This document shows, in pieces, positions 16,058 to 24,700 of a stretch of DNA of 64,000 nt. The stretch is from Bacteroidia bacterium (GTDB lineage: Bacteria; Bacteroidota; Bacteroidia; Flavobacteriales; Flavobacteriaceae). The notes below the pieces were generated by a model. It searched no databases. It was not told where the DNA came from and worked only from the letters and a program-made list of their open reading frames with translations. A program made the translations under genes and the position numbers. Numbering within the stretch: position 1 is the stretch's first letter; each line of letters opens with the position of its first letter. Location: contig JAUIDI010000002.1 of assembly GCA_030428705.1 (NCBI GenBank), positions 682,001 to 746,000 on the forward strand. The letters run 5' to 3'.

Positions 16058-16780
16058 CTATTTTACTTTATAAGGTAACGACAAATCGCCACTGGCCACA
16101 CTGAAAACTTCGTACACGCCCAACATGGGCAGGTCTTCCTTGCTCGTATTGACTTTCATGAAGGCGGTTACCCCGTCATAACTGAAATCGGTCCTGTTGT
16201 TCATGCGATAGTCGGGCACCACTACTTTTATGGTGTTGCTTTTCGTTGTTACGGCATATCCGGGGGAGTCCATATACATGGGCATGCCCGGATTTGTCGG
16301 AGGAAGTACCACCGTCTCATCGGCCTTTTGGAACTGTTTGACGGAAAGACCGCCCGCGACCCTCTTGTCCTCATGAAGAATTACCCAATGCGGATGCCAA
16401 ATTACTCCGTCATTGTCGTAGACCCTATCGTTGTTTTCGTCCCATAAAGGGGTATCGTCAAAATCGGGATGCGAGGTCAATGCCAAGGCCACGATGCCCT
16501 CGGTTTGATTGAATCCCACATCCGTAGATTTTAAATTGGTGGGAAAAACATACCCCAGGACCGGGGCCCCATCTAATTGGCCTGCCTTGGTCGGGGTGGT
16601 TTTTCCGGCCGTACCGGCCACACTTATTTCCCAAAGGGTCACCCCCATATCAGGATGGTGACTCACTTGCACCTGCTCGATGTCGAAGTCCGCATTCTTG
16701 TATCCGCTCGCTTGGGAATAGGAAAATGTACCCATCCAAGAAAAGAGCATTGTCGAAATCAATATTGCTTTTGCTTTCAT
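16058..16780 (-). CDS. Secreted protein of unknown function
   Basis: A 240-residue protein with a signal peptide (MKAKAILISTMLFSWMGTFSYSQ). The mature part is beta-rich, with DFDIEQVQVSHHPDMG and repeated His/Asp/Trp clusters (GVIWHPHWVILHE) that could hold a metal. I do not recognise the family. It lies upstream of DUF2024 on one transcript and downstream of a MarR-type palindrome at 16819, so it belongs to the same putative thiol/metal response. No lipobox, so probably periplasmic or released. Confidence 0.65.
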   Translation of the reverse strand: MKAKAILISTMLFSWMGTFSYSQASGYKNADFDIEQVQVSHHPDMGVTLWEISVAGTAGKTTPTKAGQLDGAPVLGYVFPTNLKSTDVGFNQTEGIVALALTSHPDFDDTPLWDENNDRVYDNDGVIWHPHWVILHEDKRVAGGLSVKQFQKADETVVLPPTNPGMPMYMDSPGYAVTTKSNTIKVVVPDYRMNNRTDFSYDGVTAFMKVNTSKEDLPMLGVYEVFSVASGDLSLPYKVK

Positions 16781-16818
16781 TTTTAGTGTTTTAAAAAAAC
16801 TGGAATCCCAAATTATTT

Positions 16819-16833
16819 ATTAGGAATCCTAAC
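16819..16833. promoter_or_regulatory. Candidate MarR operator 2
   Basis: ATTAGGAATCCTAAC, arms TTAGGA/TCCTAA, 39 bp upstream of the secreted-protein gene that heads the DUF2024 transcript. The clearest palindrome of the three copies. Confidence 0.65.
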
Positions 16834-16854
16834 TTTATAGGTTAAAAAATAGTC

Positions 16855-17088
16855 TCAGCCCTTGACATCGGCCATGGAGGCACCAAAATTGATATGAAGC
16901 GCATTACTTTCTGGCGTTACTAAGGCGGGAACGGACTTGACCCCCGCAGCTTCGGCCTCGGAAATTCTGGACTTGTCCTCACCAATATTGACGACTTCGA
17001 TATTCTCGGAACCGACCAAATTAACGATGTCGTGTTCGGCACTGACGCATACGGGGCATCCCGCATGATAAAAAATCGATTTTTTCAT
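16855..17088 (-). CDS. Thioredoxin-like / glutaredoxin-like protein
   Basis: A 77-residue protein with an N-terminal beta strand and the active-site pattern HAGCPVCVSAEHD, a CxxC at the start of a helix as in thioredoxin-fold proteins. The cis-Pro loop is probably SVPALV at residue ~52. It is shorter than ordinary thioredoxins (~105) and close to mini-glutaredoxins. It would reduce disulfides in the cytoplasm. It has its own promoter, with a MarR-type palindrome sitting between the -33 and -7 boxes, so it should be induced with the DUF2024 operon. Confidence 0.8.
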   Translation of the reverse strand: MKKSIFYHAGCPVCVSAEHDIVNLVGSENIEVVNIGEDKSRISEAEAAGVKSVPALVTPESNALHINFGASMADVKG

Positions 17089-17124
17089 TTTACGTTGTTT
17101 TTAAGTTTTTGCAATAGTGCGGTA

Positions 17125-17155
17125 CAAATATAGTGAGGATTCCTAACTATACAAA
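17125..17155 (-). promoter_or_regulatory. Promoter of the thioredoxin-like gene with embedded MarR operator 3
   Basis: Minus strand: TTTG (17155-17152), a 19-nt spacer, then TATATTTG (17132-17125), an exact Bacteroidota TTTG/TAnnTTTG promoter. The palindrome GTGAGGATTCCTAAC (17133-17147) fills the spacer, so a bound repressor would block sigma contact. Confidence 0.72.
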
Positions 17156-17185
17156 TAATTTGACGATTCTATTCGGATTTAAGAC

Positions 17186-17512
17186 CTACCTGTCCCCCTC
17201 AATTTTAAAGACAATGCCGTTCAATTCGGGGGTAACCGGAATTTGGCAGGCCAAACGGCTTACTAAACTGCAGCCCTCTATTTTTGACAGGGTCAGTTTT
17301 TCATCGATCCCCATTTTTTCGGTAACCGTACCTTCAACGATTCGGATATGGCAGGTACCGCACCAGGCCCTGCCCTTACAGTCGCCCCATTCCTCGATGT
17401 ATTTGTCAAAGAGCAGTTCCATAAGGTTGTGGTATTCGCGGTTCCTGAAATCCGCGGTACACTCCTCGCCAAATTCGTTAAAGTAGGTCAGTCTATAGGT
17501 ATTCAACGTCAA
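17186..17512 (-). CDS. [2Fe-2S] ferredoxin (adrenodoxin/plant type)
   Basis: A 108-residue protein with the [2Fe-2S] pattern CKGRAWCGTC (C-x5-C-x2-C) and the fourth Cys in SRLACQIPV near residue 90. Such ferredoxins carry single electrons to oxygenases or to Fe-S assembly. The only usable starts are TTGs (17512 or 17506) because an in-frame TAA lies just upstream. It is the last gene of the minus-strand run from ric through hemerythrin, so an electron-donor role in NO or Fe-S repair is plausible. The Rieske oxygenase at 35.8 kb also needs a donor, but is far away. Confidence 0.82.
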   Translation of the reverse strand: MTLNTYRLTYFNEFGEECTADFRNREYHNLMELLFDKYIEEWGDCKGRAWCGTCHIRIVEGTVTEKMGIDEKLTLSKIEGCSLVSRLACQIPVTPELNGIVFKIEGDR

Positions 17513-17546
17513 GATCTTAGCTATTTATGCAGATGACCGATCTCTT

Positions 17547-17894
17547 TCAGAACAGATGCGCGATAATGACGACCGTGCTGAAAACCAAGCTAATTATCAA
17601 AAGGTTGAACGCAAGTCTGGGCTTCAGTTGCGCCAAAACCGCCCCGTTAAAGGCCATACAAAAGATCGTGACCAAAAAGAGCAGAACAAGGTTCATCTCA
17701 TGCTGCACACCTCCCATAAGCACTACCATGGCGGCCACCGACCCGATACAGCTCTGGCCTATGATAGCGATGGCCGCATAGCCCGTCTGTTCCCTTTTGA
17801 ATTCGGCCAACAGGCTATTGTACAGCTTCAATAATAAATTCGTTCTTCTCTTATTCCCAGAACGGGTCATCGGTATTGTCATTGAATCTTTCAT
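17547..17894 (-). CDS. Small membrane protein
   Basis: Up to 115 residues, with three predicted membrane helices (about residues 40-62, 67-88 and 94-114). The start is uncertain: Met at 17894, 17882 or 17870 are all in frame, and the first two overlap the end of the hemerythrin gene. A basic N-terminal stretch (SGNKRRTNLLLKL) suggests that end faces the cytoplasm. No recognised family. It lies between hemerythrin and ferredoxin genes in one orientation, so it is probably part of their operon. Confidence 0.6.
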   Translation of the reverse strand: MKDSMTIPMTRSGNKRRTNLLLKLYNSLLAEFKREQTGYAAIAIIGQSCIGSVAAMVVLMGGVQHEMNLVLLFLVTIFCMAFNGAVLAQLKPRLAFNLLIISLVFSTVVIIAHLF

Positions 17895-18312
17895 CGGTGT
17901 GTATTTTTGAGATTATTTTTAATTGTTCTTCACTTGCGACTTCTTGTATCTCCTTAAAAAGCACCCGTTCCTCAAAACGGATATGCTTTTCGAGTTCTTC
18001 CTCGATTAGACTGAGGCATCTTGAAATGTCGCTCGTATCCTTAAAAAGCCGATGTAGCCTTTTGTGCTGCGAAAGAGCTTTCTTGACCAATTCGTTGTCG
18101 TTGCCTAAAATGGGAAAAACATGTTCTTCCTCCATTTCAAAATGGGGCACTAGGTGGGTCGAGTAAAACCAAACCGCATATTTCTTAATGCGCCGTCCTT
18201 CAATCCCTTTCGAAAATCCTGTACGAATCTTCCAACAGAGCAACAGACCGTGATGGTGATCGCGGCTCAGGGGCTGAAGTTCTTTTTTACGCTTTATGGG
18301 TTTGGTGTCCAT
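17851..18312 (-). CDS. Hemerythrin-domain protein
   Basis: The ATG at 18312 is chosen because the longer frame only reads back through ric; it gives 153 residues. The helical hemerythrin HHE pattern is present: LSRDHHHGLLLCWKI, then HLVPHFEMEEEHVFPIL, ALSQHKRLHRLF, and LEKHIRFEERVLFKEI, which together supply the His and Glu ligands of a di-iron site. Such proteins bind O2 or NO or store iron. It follows ric by only 4 bp, so the two act together; ric itself is also a hemerythrin-fold protein. Confidence 0.86.
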   Translation of the reverse strand: MDTKPIKRKKELQPLSRDHHHGLLLCWKIRTGFSKGIEGRRIKKYAVWFYSTHLVPHFEMEEEHVFPILGNDNELVKKALSQHKRLHRLFKDTSDISRCLSLIEEELEKHIRFEERVLFKEIQEVASEEQLKIISKIHTDERFNDNTDDPFWE

Positions 18313-18316
18313 ATCG

Positions 18317-19042
18317 CTATGAAATAAATTTCTGTTCCAAAATTTCCGCTTTTGGAAATAGAATGTTGTTCTCCAGATGGATGTGCAGATGTAGGTCGTC
18401 CTGAAATTCCTTGAGCAGCGCAAAGGCCACGGTATACGTGTTGCAGGCATCTTCTGGCGGCGTATAATTACCGCTCAAAGTTGCTATCTGCCTAAAACGT
18501 TCCCCTTCGTTATCGTGTTCGTGCATCATGGTCTGTATCGGGTTTTTGACCGTACCGAAACGGGGAGCAGCTAACTTTTCGCCATTCTGTTTTGCTTTGA
18601 CCATTTTCCGGATGTACGGAAAAAGTACCAGTTCTTCCTTTTTCATGTGCATGGCCAGTTCCCCGGCAGAGGCGTTGAAATGTTCATTGATTTCGAATAG
18701 TTCTGGGTGTCTTTCGCCATGAACCTTACAGAGTTTGTTTAGATATTGCCTTAAAACCGGAATACGCTCTTCCACATAGCGATGGTGTTTCTTCTCGATA
18801 TAATCGGCAAGCAGGTCCAGGGGCCAAGATCTAAAATCGGTAGTATCATCGGAATTCTGTCGTCGTGCCGCTTCGAGCTCGCCCAACAGTTCATCGATAT
18901 CGATTTTGTGCTTCTCTGCCACCTCGACCACGTTACGGTCGCCCTTACAGCAAAAATCGATTTTGTGGTTCTTGAACACCTGTGCGGCGCGGTAATCGTC
19001 TGCCACGATCTGGCCTATTGTCTTTTCCATAGTATTGTTCAT
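18317..19042 (-). CDS. ric: Iron-sulfur cluster repair di-iron protein (RIC/ScdA/YtfE)
   Basis: A 241-residue protein from ATG 19042. The N-terminal ScdA_N domain has the Cys pair DFCCKGDRNV near residue 30; the C-terminal hemerythrin-like di-iron domain has HHRYVEERIP, HGERHPELFE, HMKKEELVLFPYI, MMHEHDNEGERF and HIHLENNILFPKA. RIC repairs Fe-S clusters damaged by nitric oxide or oxidants. It is preceded by the perfect palindrome GGACAAATTTGTCC, which also occurs, slightly changed, in the promoter of the Rrf2 regulator next door. It heads the operon with hemerythrin, a membrane protein and ferredoxin. Confidence 0.94.
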   Translation of the reverse strand: MNNTMEKTIGQIVADDYRAAQVFKNHKIDFCCKGDRNVVEVAEKHKIDIDELLGELEAARRQNSDDTTDFRSWPLDLLADYIEKKHHRYVEERIPVLRQYLNKLCKVHGERHPELFEINEHFNASAGELAMHMKKEELVLFPYIRKMVKAKQNGEKLAAPRFGTVKNPIQTMMHEHDNEGERFRQIATLSGNYTPPEDACNTYTVAFALLKEFQDDLHLHIHLENNILFPKAEILEQKFIS

Positions 19043-19078
19043 GATATCCAATTTTAATTTTTGGTTTTCGGTGTACTA

Positions 19079-19092
19079 GGACAAATTTGTCC
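19079..19092. promoter_or_regulatory. Candidate Rrf2/NsrR-type operator upstream of ric
   Basis: GGACAAATTTGTCC is a perfect 14-bp palindrome 36 bp upstream of the ric start and just downstream of the rrf2 stop. It contains a TTTG that could serve as the -33 box. A 12/14 match lies at 19593-19606. Confidence 0.68.
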
Positions 19093-19110
19093 GATTTATG
19101 TTCAAATTTT

Positions 19111-19545
19111 TTACCGCTTCAAATAAGTGGTCCCCACTTCCAACCCCATTGTCATTTCTCGCAGACTGGTAGCTTCGAGCATATTTTTTAAATCGTCCCG
19201 AATCGCTACAAATCTATCGTGTACGGGGCAGGGTTTGTTCGCGTTGCATTTTTTTAGCCCCAGTCCACAGCCTACATAAACCTTGTCTCCGTCAATGGCA
19301 TGTACGATCTGGCCAAGTTTTATTCTCTCGATATTTGATTTTTCGATTTCAAAGCCACCGTACGCTCCTTTGCTCGAAGCGACGATCTTATTTCTTGATA
19401 ATTGCTGAAGTATCTTTGCGGTAAATGCCACGGGGGAATCAATTTCTTCCGCGATTTCCTTCAGGCTTACTCGCCTACCCTCCAATGATTGTGAGGCGAT
19501 ATAGGTCGCTGCCCTGATACCGTATTCGCATGCTTTTGAGAACAT
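19111..19545 (-). CDS. Rrf2-family regulator (NsrR/IscR-like)
   Basis: A 144-residue protein with the Rrf2 winged helix (ACEYGIRAATYIA, VSLKEIAEEIDSPVAFTAKILQQL, GAYGGFEI). The Fe-S loop has CGLGLKKCNANKPCPVH: three cysteines spaced like the [2Fe-2S]/[4Fe-4S] ligands of NsrR and IscR. Loss of the cluster on NO exposure would release DNA. Its target is almost surely the ric operon directly downstream; it may also repress itself. Rrf2 plus RIC is a recurrent NO-stress pair. Confidence 0.9.
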   Translation of the reverse strand: MFSKACEYGIRAATYIASQSLEGRRVSLKEIAEEIDSPVAFTAKILQQLSRNKIVASSKGAYGGFEIEKSNIERIKLGQIVHAIDGDKVYVGCGLGLKKCNANKPCPVHDRFVAIRDDLKNMLEATSLREMTMGLEVGTTYLKR

Positions 19546-19567
19546 TGGATTGTTTTGAAATCGAATA

Positions 19568-19606
19568 CAAAGATAAAGGTATTTTTTAATTCGGACAAAA
19601 TTATCC
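19568..19606 (-). promoter_or_regulatory. rrf2 promoter with candidate Rrf2 operator
   Basis: Minus strand: TTTG (19599-19596), a 20-nt spacer, then TATCTTTG (19575-19568), a good Bacteroidota promoter. GGACAAAATTATCC (19593-19606), a 12/14 match to the ric palindrome, covers the -33 box. Confidence 0.68.
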
Positions 19607-19646
19607 TAATTAAATTCAATCTTCTGCTTGTCTTTCTCTTTACCTA

Positions 19647-20351
19647 TTAAAAACCCCTAAGAACACGTCGTAATTCATCTACATCGGCAACACCGATTTT
19701 CTTGCCCGAAGTTCTTAACCATCCTCTTTTCTTGAATTCCGATATAATCCGAATGCACGATTCCGTTGCAGTTCCTACTAGGCTGGCAATATCATCCCTT
19801 GATAATTTCAGTTTAAGAAATCCATCCTTATCTTCCCCAAAAGTATCTCTGACATGTAAAATTGCCTCGGCCATACGTTGTTTCACGGTCTTTAGTGACA
19901 TATTGACAATTACCGAATCAGCCTCCTTTACATCCTGGGCCAGTTGGTGGAGAAGTTCCATGGCGTATTCCGGGTTGCCTTGTACCGCTTCCATTATCCT
20001 CTCCTTTGGTATGAAGCAAACTTCCATGTCATCAACGGCAGTTGCGCTGAGATAGGCAGCATCCATGGTGAATAATGACGTTAGCCCCAGCACTTCTCCG
20101 CTAGTGGCAAGTTTCAAGATCTGTTTTCGGCCCTCGGAACTAATTTTCGATAATTTGGAGACCCCTTTACGCACACAAAAAATACCTTGAAGATGCTCTC
20201 CTTCGTTGAAAACCGGATTCCCTTTTTTGATTATCTTTGTTACTCTCGAATCGGATATCCTTTTCAACTCCTCCTTTCGTAAAATGCAAAGTGCATTGAT
20301 TTTACGTATAATACAATGCTCGCATGTCTCTTGTAAGCGCGTATCTCTCAT
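19647..20351 (-). CDS. FNR-like Crp-family regulator
   Basis: The ATG at 20351 gives MRDTRLQETCEHC; the 70-residue leader in the ORF track is rejected. It has 234 residues. N-terminal C10, C13 and C22 (CEHC-x8-C) resemble FNR's [4Fe-4S] ligands; the cyclic-nucleotide-fold domain follows (KGNPVFNEGEHLQGIFCVRKG), then the winged HTH LSRDDIASLVGTATESCIRIISEF. It probably senses oxygen or NO through the cluster. It faces the same way as the rrf2-ric operon, so the whole 15-20 kb block looks like an oxygen/NO response. Divergent from the sialic-acid locus by 279 bp. Confidence 0.86.
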   Translation of the reverse strand: MRDTRLQETCEHCIIRKINALCILRKEELKRISDSRVTKIIKKGNPVFNEGEHLQGIFCVRKGVSKLSKISSEGRKQILKLATSGEVLGLTSLFTMDAAYLSATAVDDMEVCFIPKERIMEAVQGNPEYAMELLHQLAQDVKEADSVIVNMSLKTVKQRMAEAILHVRDTFGEDKDGFLKLKLSRDDIASLVGTATESCIRIISEFKKRGWLRTSGKKIGVADVDELRRVLRGF

Positions 20352-20599
20352 GCCCAAAAATTTACCTGACGGATTAAAGATACCACTTAGAGTATAAAAA
20401 TTCGTACCCGGAAACTGTTTTAAAATAGTTGGGCCCAATAGAAGTAGAAGCAACCAATTCAGCCCGGTAGCCCATTGGTGGCAGCTCTTTTTAAATTCTT
20501 GTCTAAAATTGTTGTAGAATGAATTTAAGACTATTTCAAAACAACAGAAGATTTTCATCAAGGAAATTACATATCTTCAACCGTATTAAAATATTATTA

Positions 20600-20624
20600 T
20601 ATATTTGTATATGTTATACATAAT
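20600..20624 (+). promoter_or_regulatory. Promoter and GntR operator 1 (N-acetylneuraminate lyase)
   Basis: The -7 box TATATTTG (20600-20607) is followed by TATATGT-TAT-ACATAAT (20608-20624), a palindrome with the FadR-subfamily core GT-N3-AC. It lies over the expected transcription start, 7 bp from the ATG. The remaining part of the 279-bp gap shows nothing I can name. Confidence 0.7.
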
Positions 20625-20630
20625 ACATTT

Positions 20631-21548
20631 ATGAAAGACCTCATAGCTGCGACTTATGCTCCGATGCTTCCGGACGGTGGACTCAACTTGGATATTGTAC
20701 GCCAATACGGACAGTTCTTAAAATCCAATAAAGTTACCGGAGCCTTTGTGAATGGCTCTACCGGGGATTTTGTATCGTTAAACACCATTGAGCGCAAGCA
20801 ACTTATTGAAGCGTGGTCGAAAAACAAGCCTAAGGATTTTTTTCTTACGAACCACGTAGGACACTCCAATCTAAGGGAAGCAAAGGAACTTGCAGCGCAT
20901 TCAGAAGGCTTGGTGGATGCTATATGCGCCCTTCCTCCTTCCTATTTCAAACCGAAGACTTTGGAAAGCTTGTTATTTTATTGTAGCGAGATTGCAAGTA
21001 GCGCGCCCAGCATACCTTTTTATTATTACCACATTCCGCTACTCACAGGGGTCGATTTTCCGATGATCGATTTCTTAAAACTGGCCGTTAAGACCATCCC
21101 CAACTTCGGGGGAATAAAATATTCCAAATACAATCCGAGCGATTTTGCCAAGTGCCTACATTTCAACCAAGGTTCGCAAAATATACTTTTCGGTGTCGAT
21201 GAAAATCTCGTGTCAAGTTTGCCTCTTGGCGCTACCGGATGGGTTGGTAGCACCTATAACCATTTGGCACCACTCTATTATGAGATAATATCCTCATACA
21301 AAAACGGTAACGAACAAAAAGCCAATGAACTTCAGGAGAAGGCCGTTTTTTTTGTGGAAACCTTAGATAAGATAAGTGGTTTCAACGGTGCGGGAAAGAG
21401 TTTTATGCGACTTTTTGGCCTGGATATGGGCCCTAGTAGGTTTCCGCATAACACCATGACCAATGAACAATTAAATATCGCGATTCAGACCTTGGACAAA
21501 AAAGGAATACTACCCTACTTTGGCCAACGCTTTTCTACAAATGCATAG
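20631..21548 (+). CDS. nanA: N-acetylneuraminate lyase
   Basis: A 305-residue class I aldolase of the DHDPS/NAL superfamily that splits N-acetylneuraminate into pyruvate and N-acetylmannosamine. The phosphate/carboxylate loop is GSTGD (42-46), the catalytic Tyr sits in YYYHIP (131-136), and the Schiff-base Lys is K163 in GGIKYSKYN. The YYYHIP and GIKYS motifs separate NAL from dihydrodipicolinate synthase. It is the first gene of the sialic-acid locus, with a GntR-type operator at its promoter. A C-terminal block (GAGKSFMRLFGLDMGPSR) is also typical of NAL. Confidence 0.92.
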   Translation: MKDLIAATYAPMLPDGGLNLDIVRQYGQFLKSNKVTGAFVNGSTGDFVSLNTIERKQLIEAWSKNKPKDFFLTNHVGHSNLREAKELAAHSEGLVDAICALPPSYFKPKTLESLLFYCSEIASSAPSIPFYYYHIPLLTGVDFPMIDFLKLAVKTIPNFGGIKYSKYNPSDFAKCLHFNQGSQNILFGVDENLVSSLPLGATGWVGSTYNHLAPLYYEIISSYKNGNEQKANELQEKAVFFVETLDKISGFNGAGKSFMRLFGLDMGPSRFPHNTMTNEQLNIAIQTLDKKGILPYFGQRFSTNA

Positions 21549-21636
21549 TTAGAATTATCTAAGGCGGCATAGACTCCTATTTTTTAGCCGCACAATCCTA
21601 TATGTAAAACATTGATGAATGTTAAAATCTCTATTT

Positions 21637-21662
21637 TTTATTTGCATTATGTATAACATAAT
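21637..21662 (+). promoter_or_regulatory. Promoter and GntR operator 2 (susC/susD)
   Basis: A -7-like TTTATTTG (21637-21644) is followed by ATTATGT-ATA-ACATAAT (21646-21662), a perfect 7-bp palindrome with the GT-N3-AC core. It implies a ~70-nt leader before the susC ATG. Confidence 0.72.
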
Positions 21663-21723
21663 ACTTTTTATAGTATATTGCGCCCAGATTGTCCAACTAA
21701 TATTCACTCAAACTCAAAAGGAT

Positions 21724-24700
21724 ATGAAATTATCTGAAATAATTCATAGGGTTGAAAAGCACGGACCGACCCGCGTGTCTTATCACAACCTTAAAGCAAG
21801 AACATCCGTGCTTATATCGGCATTGGCAATGTTCTTTTTTAGCCAATTTACATTTGCGCAGGAACAAACGATAACAGGAACGGTCACGGATGCCGAAGGC
21901 GTACCCTTGCCGGGCGCAAGTATTATAGTCCAAGGTACTACAACTGGAACACAAACTGATTTTGATGGAAATTACGCCCTTGATGCGAGTGTCGGCGACG
22001 TATTGGTATTTAGCTATTTGGGTTTTGATTCGCAAGAGCTAACGGTCTCCACCGAGACTACCATCAACGTTGCCCTGGCCCAAAATACAGCAATGCTCGA
22101 CGAAGTCGTTGTTACAGGTTACGGTAGCCAAACCAGGGGAACTTTGACCACATCGGTTTCTAAATTGGACACCGAGATTTTAGAAACTTCGACAAGATCG
22201 AACGCCGCAACCGCCTTACAAGGTACGATTGCCGGTCTTAGGGTAACGAACACAACAGGACAACCAGGTGCTACGCCCCAAATTGTTCTACGTGGCGGTA
22301 CCAATTTTGACGGCACTGGTTCTCCCCTGATATTGATTGATGGAATTCCAGGTTCATTTTATGCCCTGAATTCCGATGATATCGAGTCCATCGAAGTCTT
22401 GAAAGATGCGGCTGCAACCGCGATTTACGGTGCAAGGTCGGCGAATGGGGTTATTCTGGTGACTACCAAAACGGGAAAGGCCGGAAAAGCCTCGATTAAT
22501 TATAAATACAAGTATAGTATCAATAAGGAAAGAGACGACCAACGGTACCTTTCCGCTGCGGATTTTATCAATTACAACCGACAAGGCCATGCCTATTCAG
22601 AGCAGGTTCTTGGTAACCCCAATTTCATACGCCAGTTTATCAATGGTGACAATTCTTTTGGAATAGGTGGCAACACGACCAACTCTCCCTTTACAACACA
22701 ATTGCTGACACCAGAAAATCAATATTTGCTGAATCAACCCGGCTGGAGTGCGATACCCGATATTTTGGATCCAAGTCGACAAATACTTTTTTTTGACAAC
22801 AAGAATGTGGGTGATCGTATCTATCAAGATAGCGAGACAAAAGACCACTATATATCATTTGACGGAGGTAATGAAAAAGGATCTTACTATTTAGGCCTTG
22901 GACTTTTGGACAATGACGGTCTCATATTAGGTTCAGGCTTTAAAAGATACTCGGGCAAGTTTAGCGGGTCCTATAGAATTTCGGATAAACTAAAAGTCAA
23001 CTCCAACGTTTTGTACTCACATTCCAACTTAAGTTTAAGCCCTTTAGGAGGTGATGATACCGTTTTTAGAAGATTTCAGGGTCAAGCACCTACATCAAGG
23101 GATTTTGACAACAATCCTGACGGCACTTTTTCAGATAGATATGCGGTAGGACAAAATCAAGGTTTTGGTAACCCACTATACTATCAGGATAAATTTGTAA
23201 GAAAAAATTTAGAACAGCGATTAGCGGCATCGGTAGGTTTCGACTGGAATATTTTCGAGAACCTGATCTTATCGGTCGATGGCAGCCATTTTACCATAAA
23301 CAATCATAATGAAAGCTTTAACAGGGCATATCGCGTTGGCAGTAATGAAGGTCCTTTGCGCACAGCTAGGGAGGCTTCCGTAAGTCTTGACCGAACATTG
23401 AGAAATCAATTGACGGGCACCTTGAACTACACTAAAAAGTTCGGCAACCATAATGTCAATGCATTGATCGGTGCCGAATATTTTAAGGACAATTTTTTTA
23501 CTACCGCGGCGGGAACGAGAAATTCACCAACCGACCTAATCGAAACGCTCAATGCTGGAGCAGAGGCCGATGGTATTCCTTTTAGTTTTGAAACTGAATA
23601 TGTAATTACTTCTGCGTTCGGTAGATTATTATATGATTACGATGATAGATATTTATTGGGGTTTACCTTTAGAAATGATGGTTCATCTAGGTTAGGTAAC
23701 AACAAGACCGGTTTTTTCCCCGGAGTATCTTTTGGTTGGAACGTACATAACGAAGACTTCTTCATTGATTCGTCGATTAGCAATATAATAAGCAGGTTAA
23801 AGCCAAGATTGAGCTACGGTGTTAACGGTAACCAAGATGTATTGGGCGGAACTCAAAATATCGCAGGGTTCAATGTACCTATCAATTATAGGGTTTTTGG
23901 TGCTTACGGAGCCCAAGGGGTTTATAATGGGCAAACAGGTTATGCCAACTCGCTCTTACCTACGTTGGATTTGAAATGGGAAAAATCAACAACTTTCAAT
24001 GTTGGTTTGGACATCTCGTTCTTTAATGAAAGAATTACGTTTATAACGGATGTATACTCTAGGGATATTAAAGATAAACTAGCGAATCTTACCCTACCCT
24101 TCTATACCGGATTTAGCAGCATTCTAACCAATAACGGAACCATCAGAAATAAAGGTTTTGAATTACAGGTGAACGGGGATGTTGTCAGGAATGACAATTT
24201 AACTTGGAATGTAGGTGCCACTTTTACCACCAATAAAAACTACGTGATAGCCCTTCCAGAGAATGACAATGAACTAAATCGACAAGGAGGTGAACTTATA
24301 TGGAATCCGAATACCGGACAGGAAGAATGGGTCGGTGGTTTTCAGGAAGGGCAAAGGTCGGGCAACGACCTTGTGGTAGCCTTTGAACAAGCAGGAATAT
24401 ATGCCACTCAAGCAGAGGCCGATGCCGATAATGCGATAACCGATGAATTTATGCCCGCTGCCAGTACAAATCAGCGTTGGGCCGGTGACGTAAAATGGGT
24501 AGACCAGAACAATGATGGTATCATCAATGGGCTTGATCGAAAAGTAATAGGGCGTACAACGCCAAACTTTATTGGTGGCTTGACGACTAGCTTGAACTAC
24601 AAGAACTTTGGTTTATTCGTCAAAACGGATTTTGCGACAGGCCATTTGGTTTGGAACCACATTCGGGCCAAGGGCTATGCACAAACCCAGGGAAACCTGA

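Noticed and set aside
20352-20561. N-terminal extension of the FNR-like regulator
   Set aside because: The extra 70 residues do not fit the family; the FNR-type Cys motif follows directly after the ATG at 20351.
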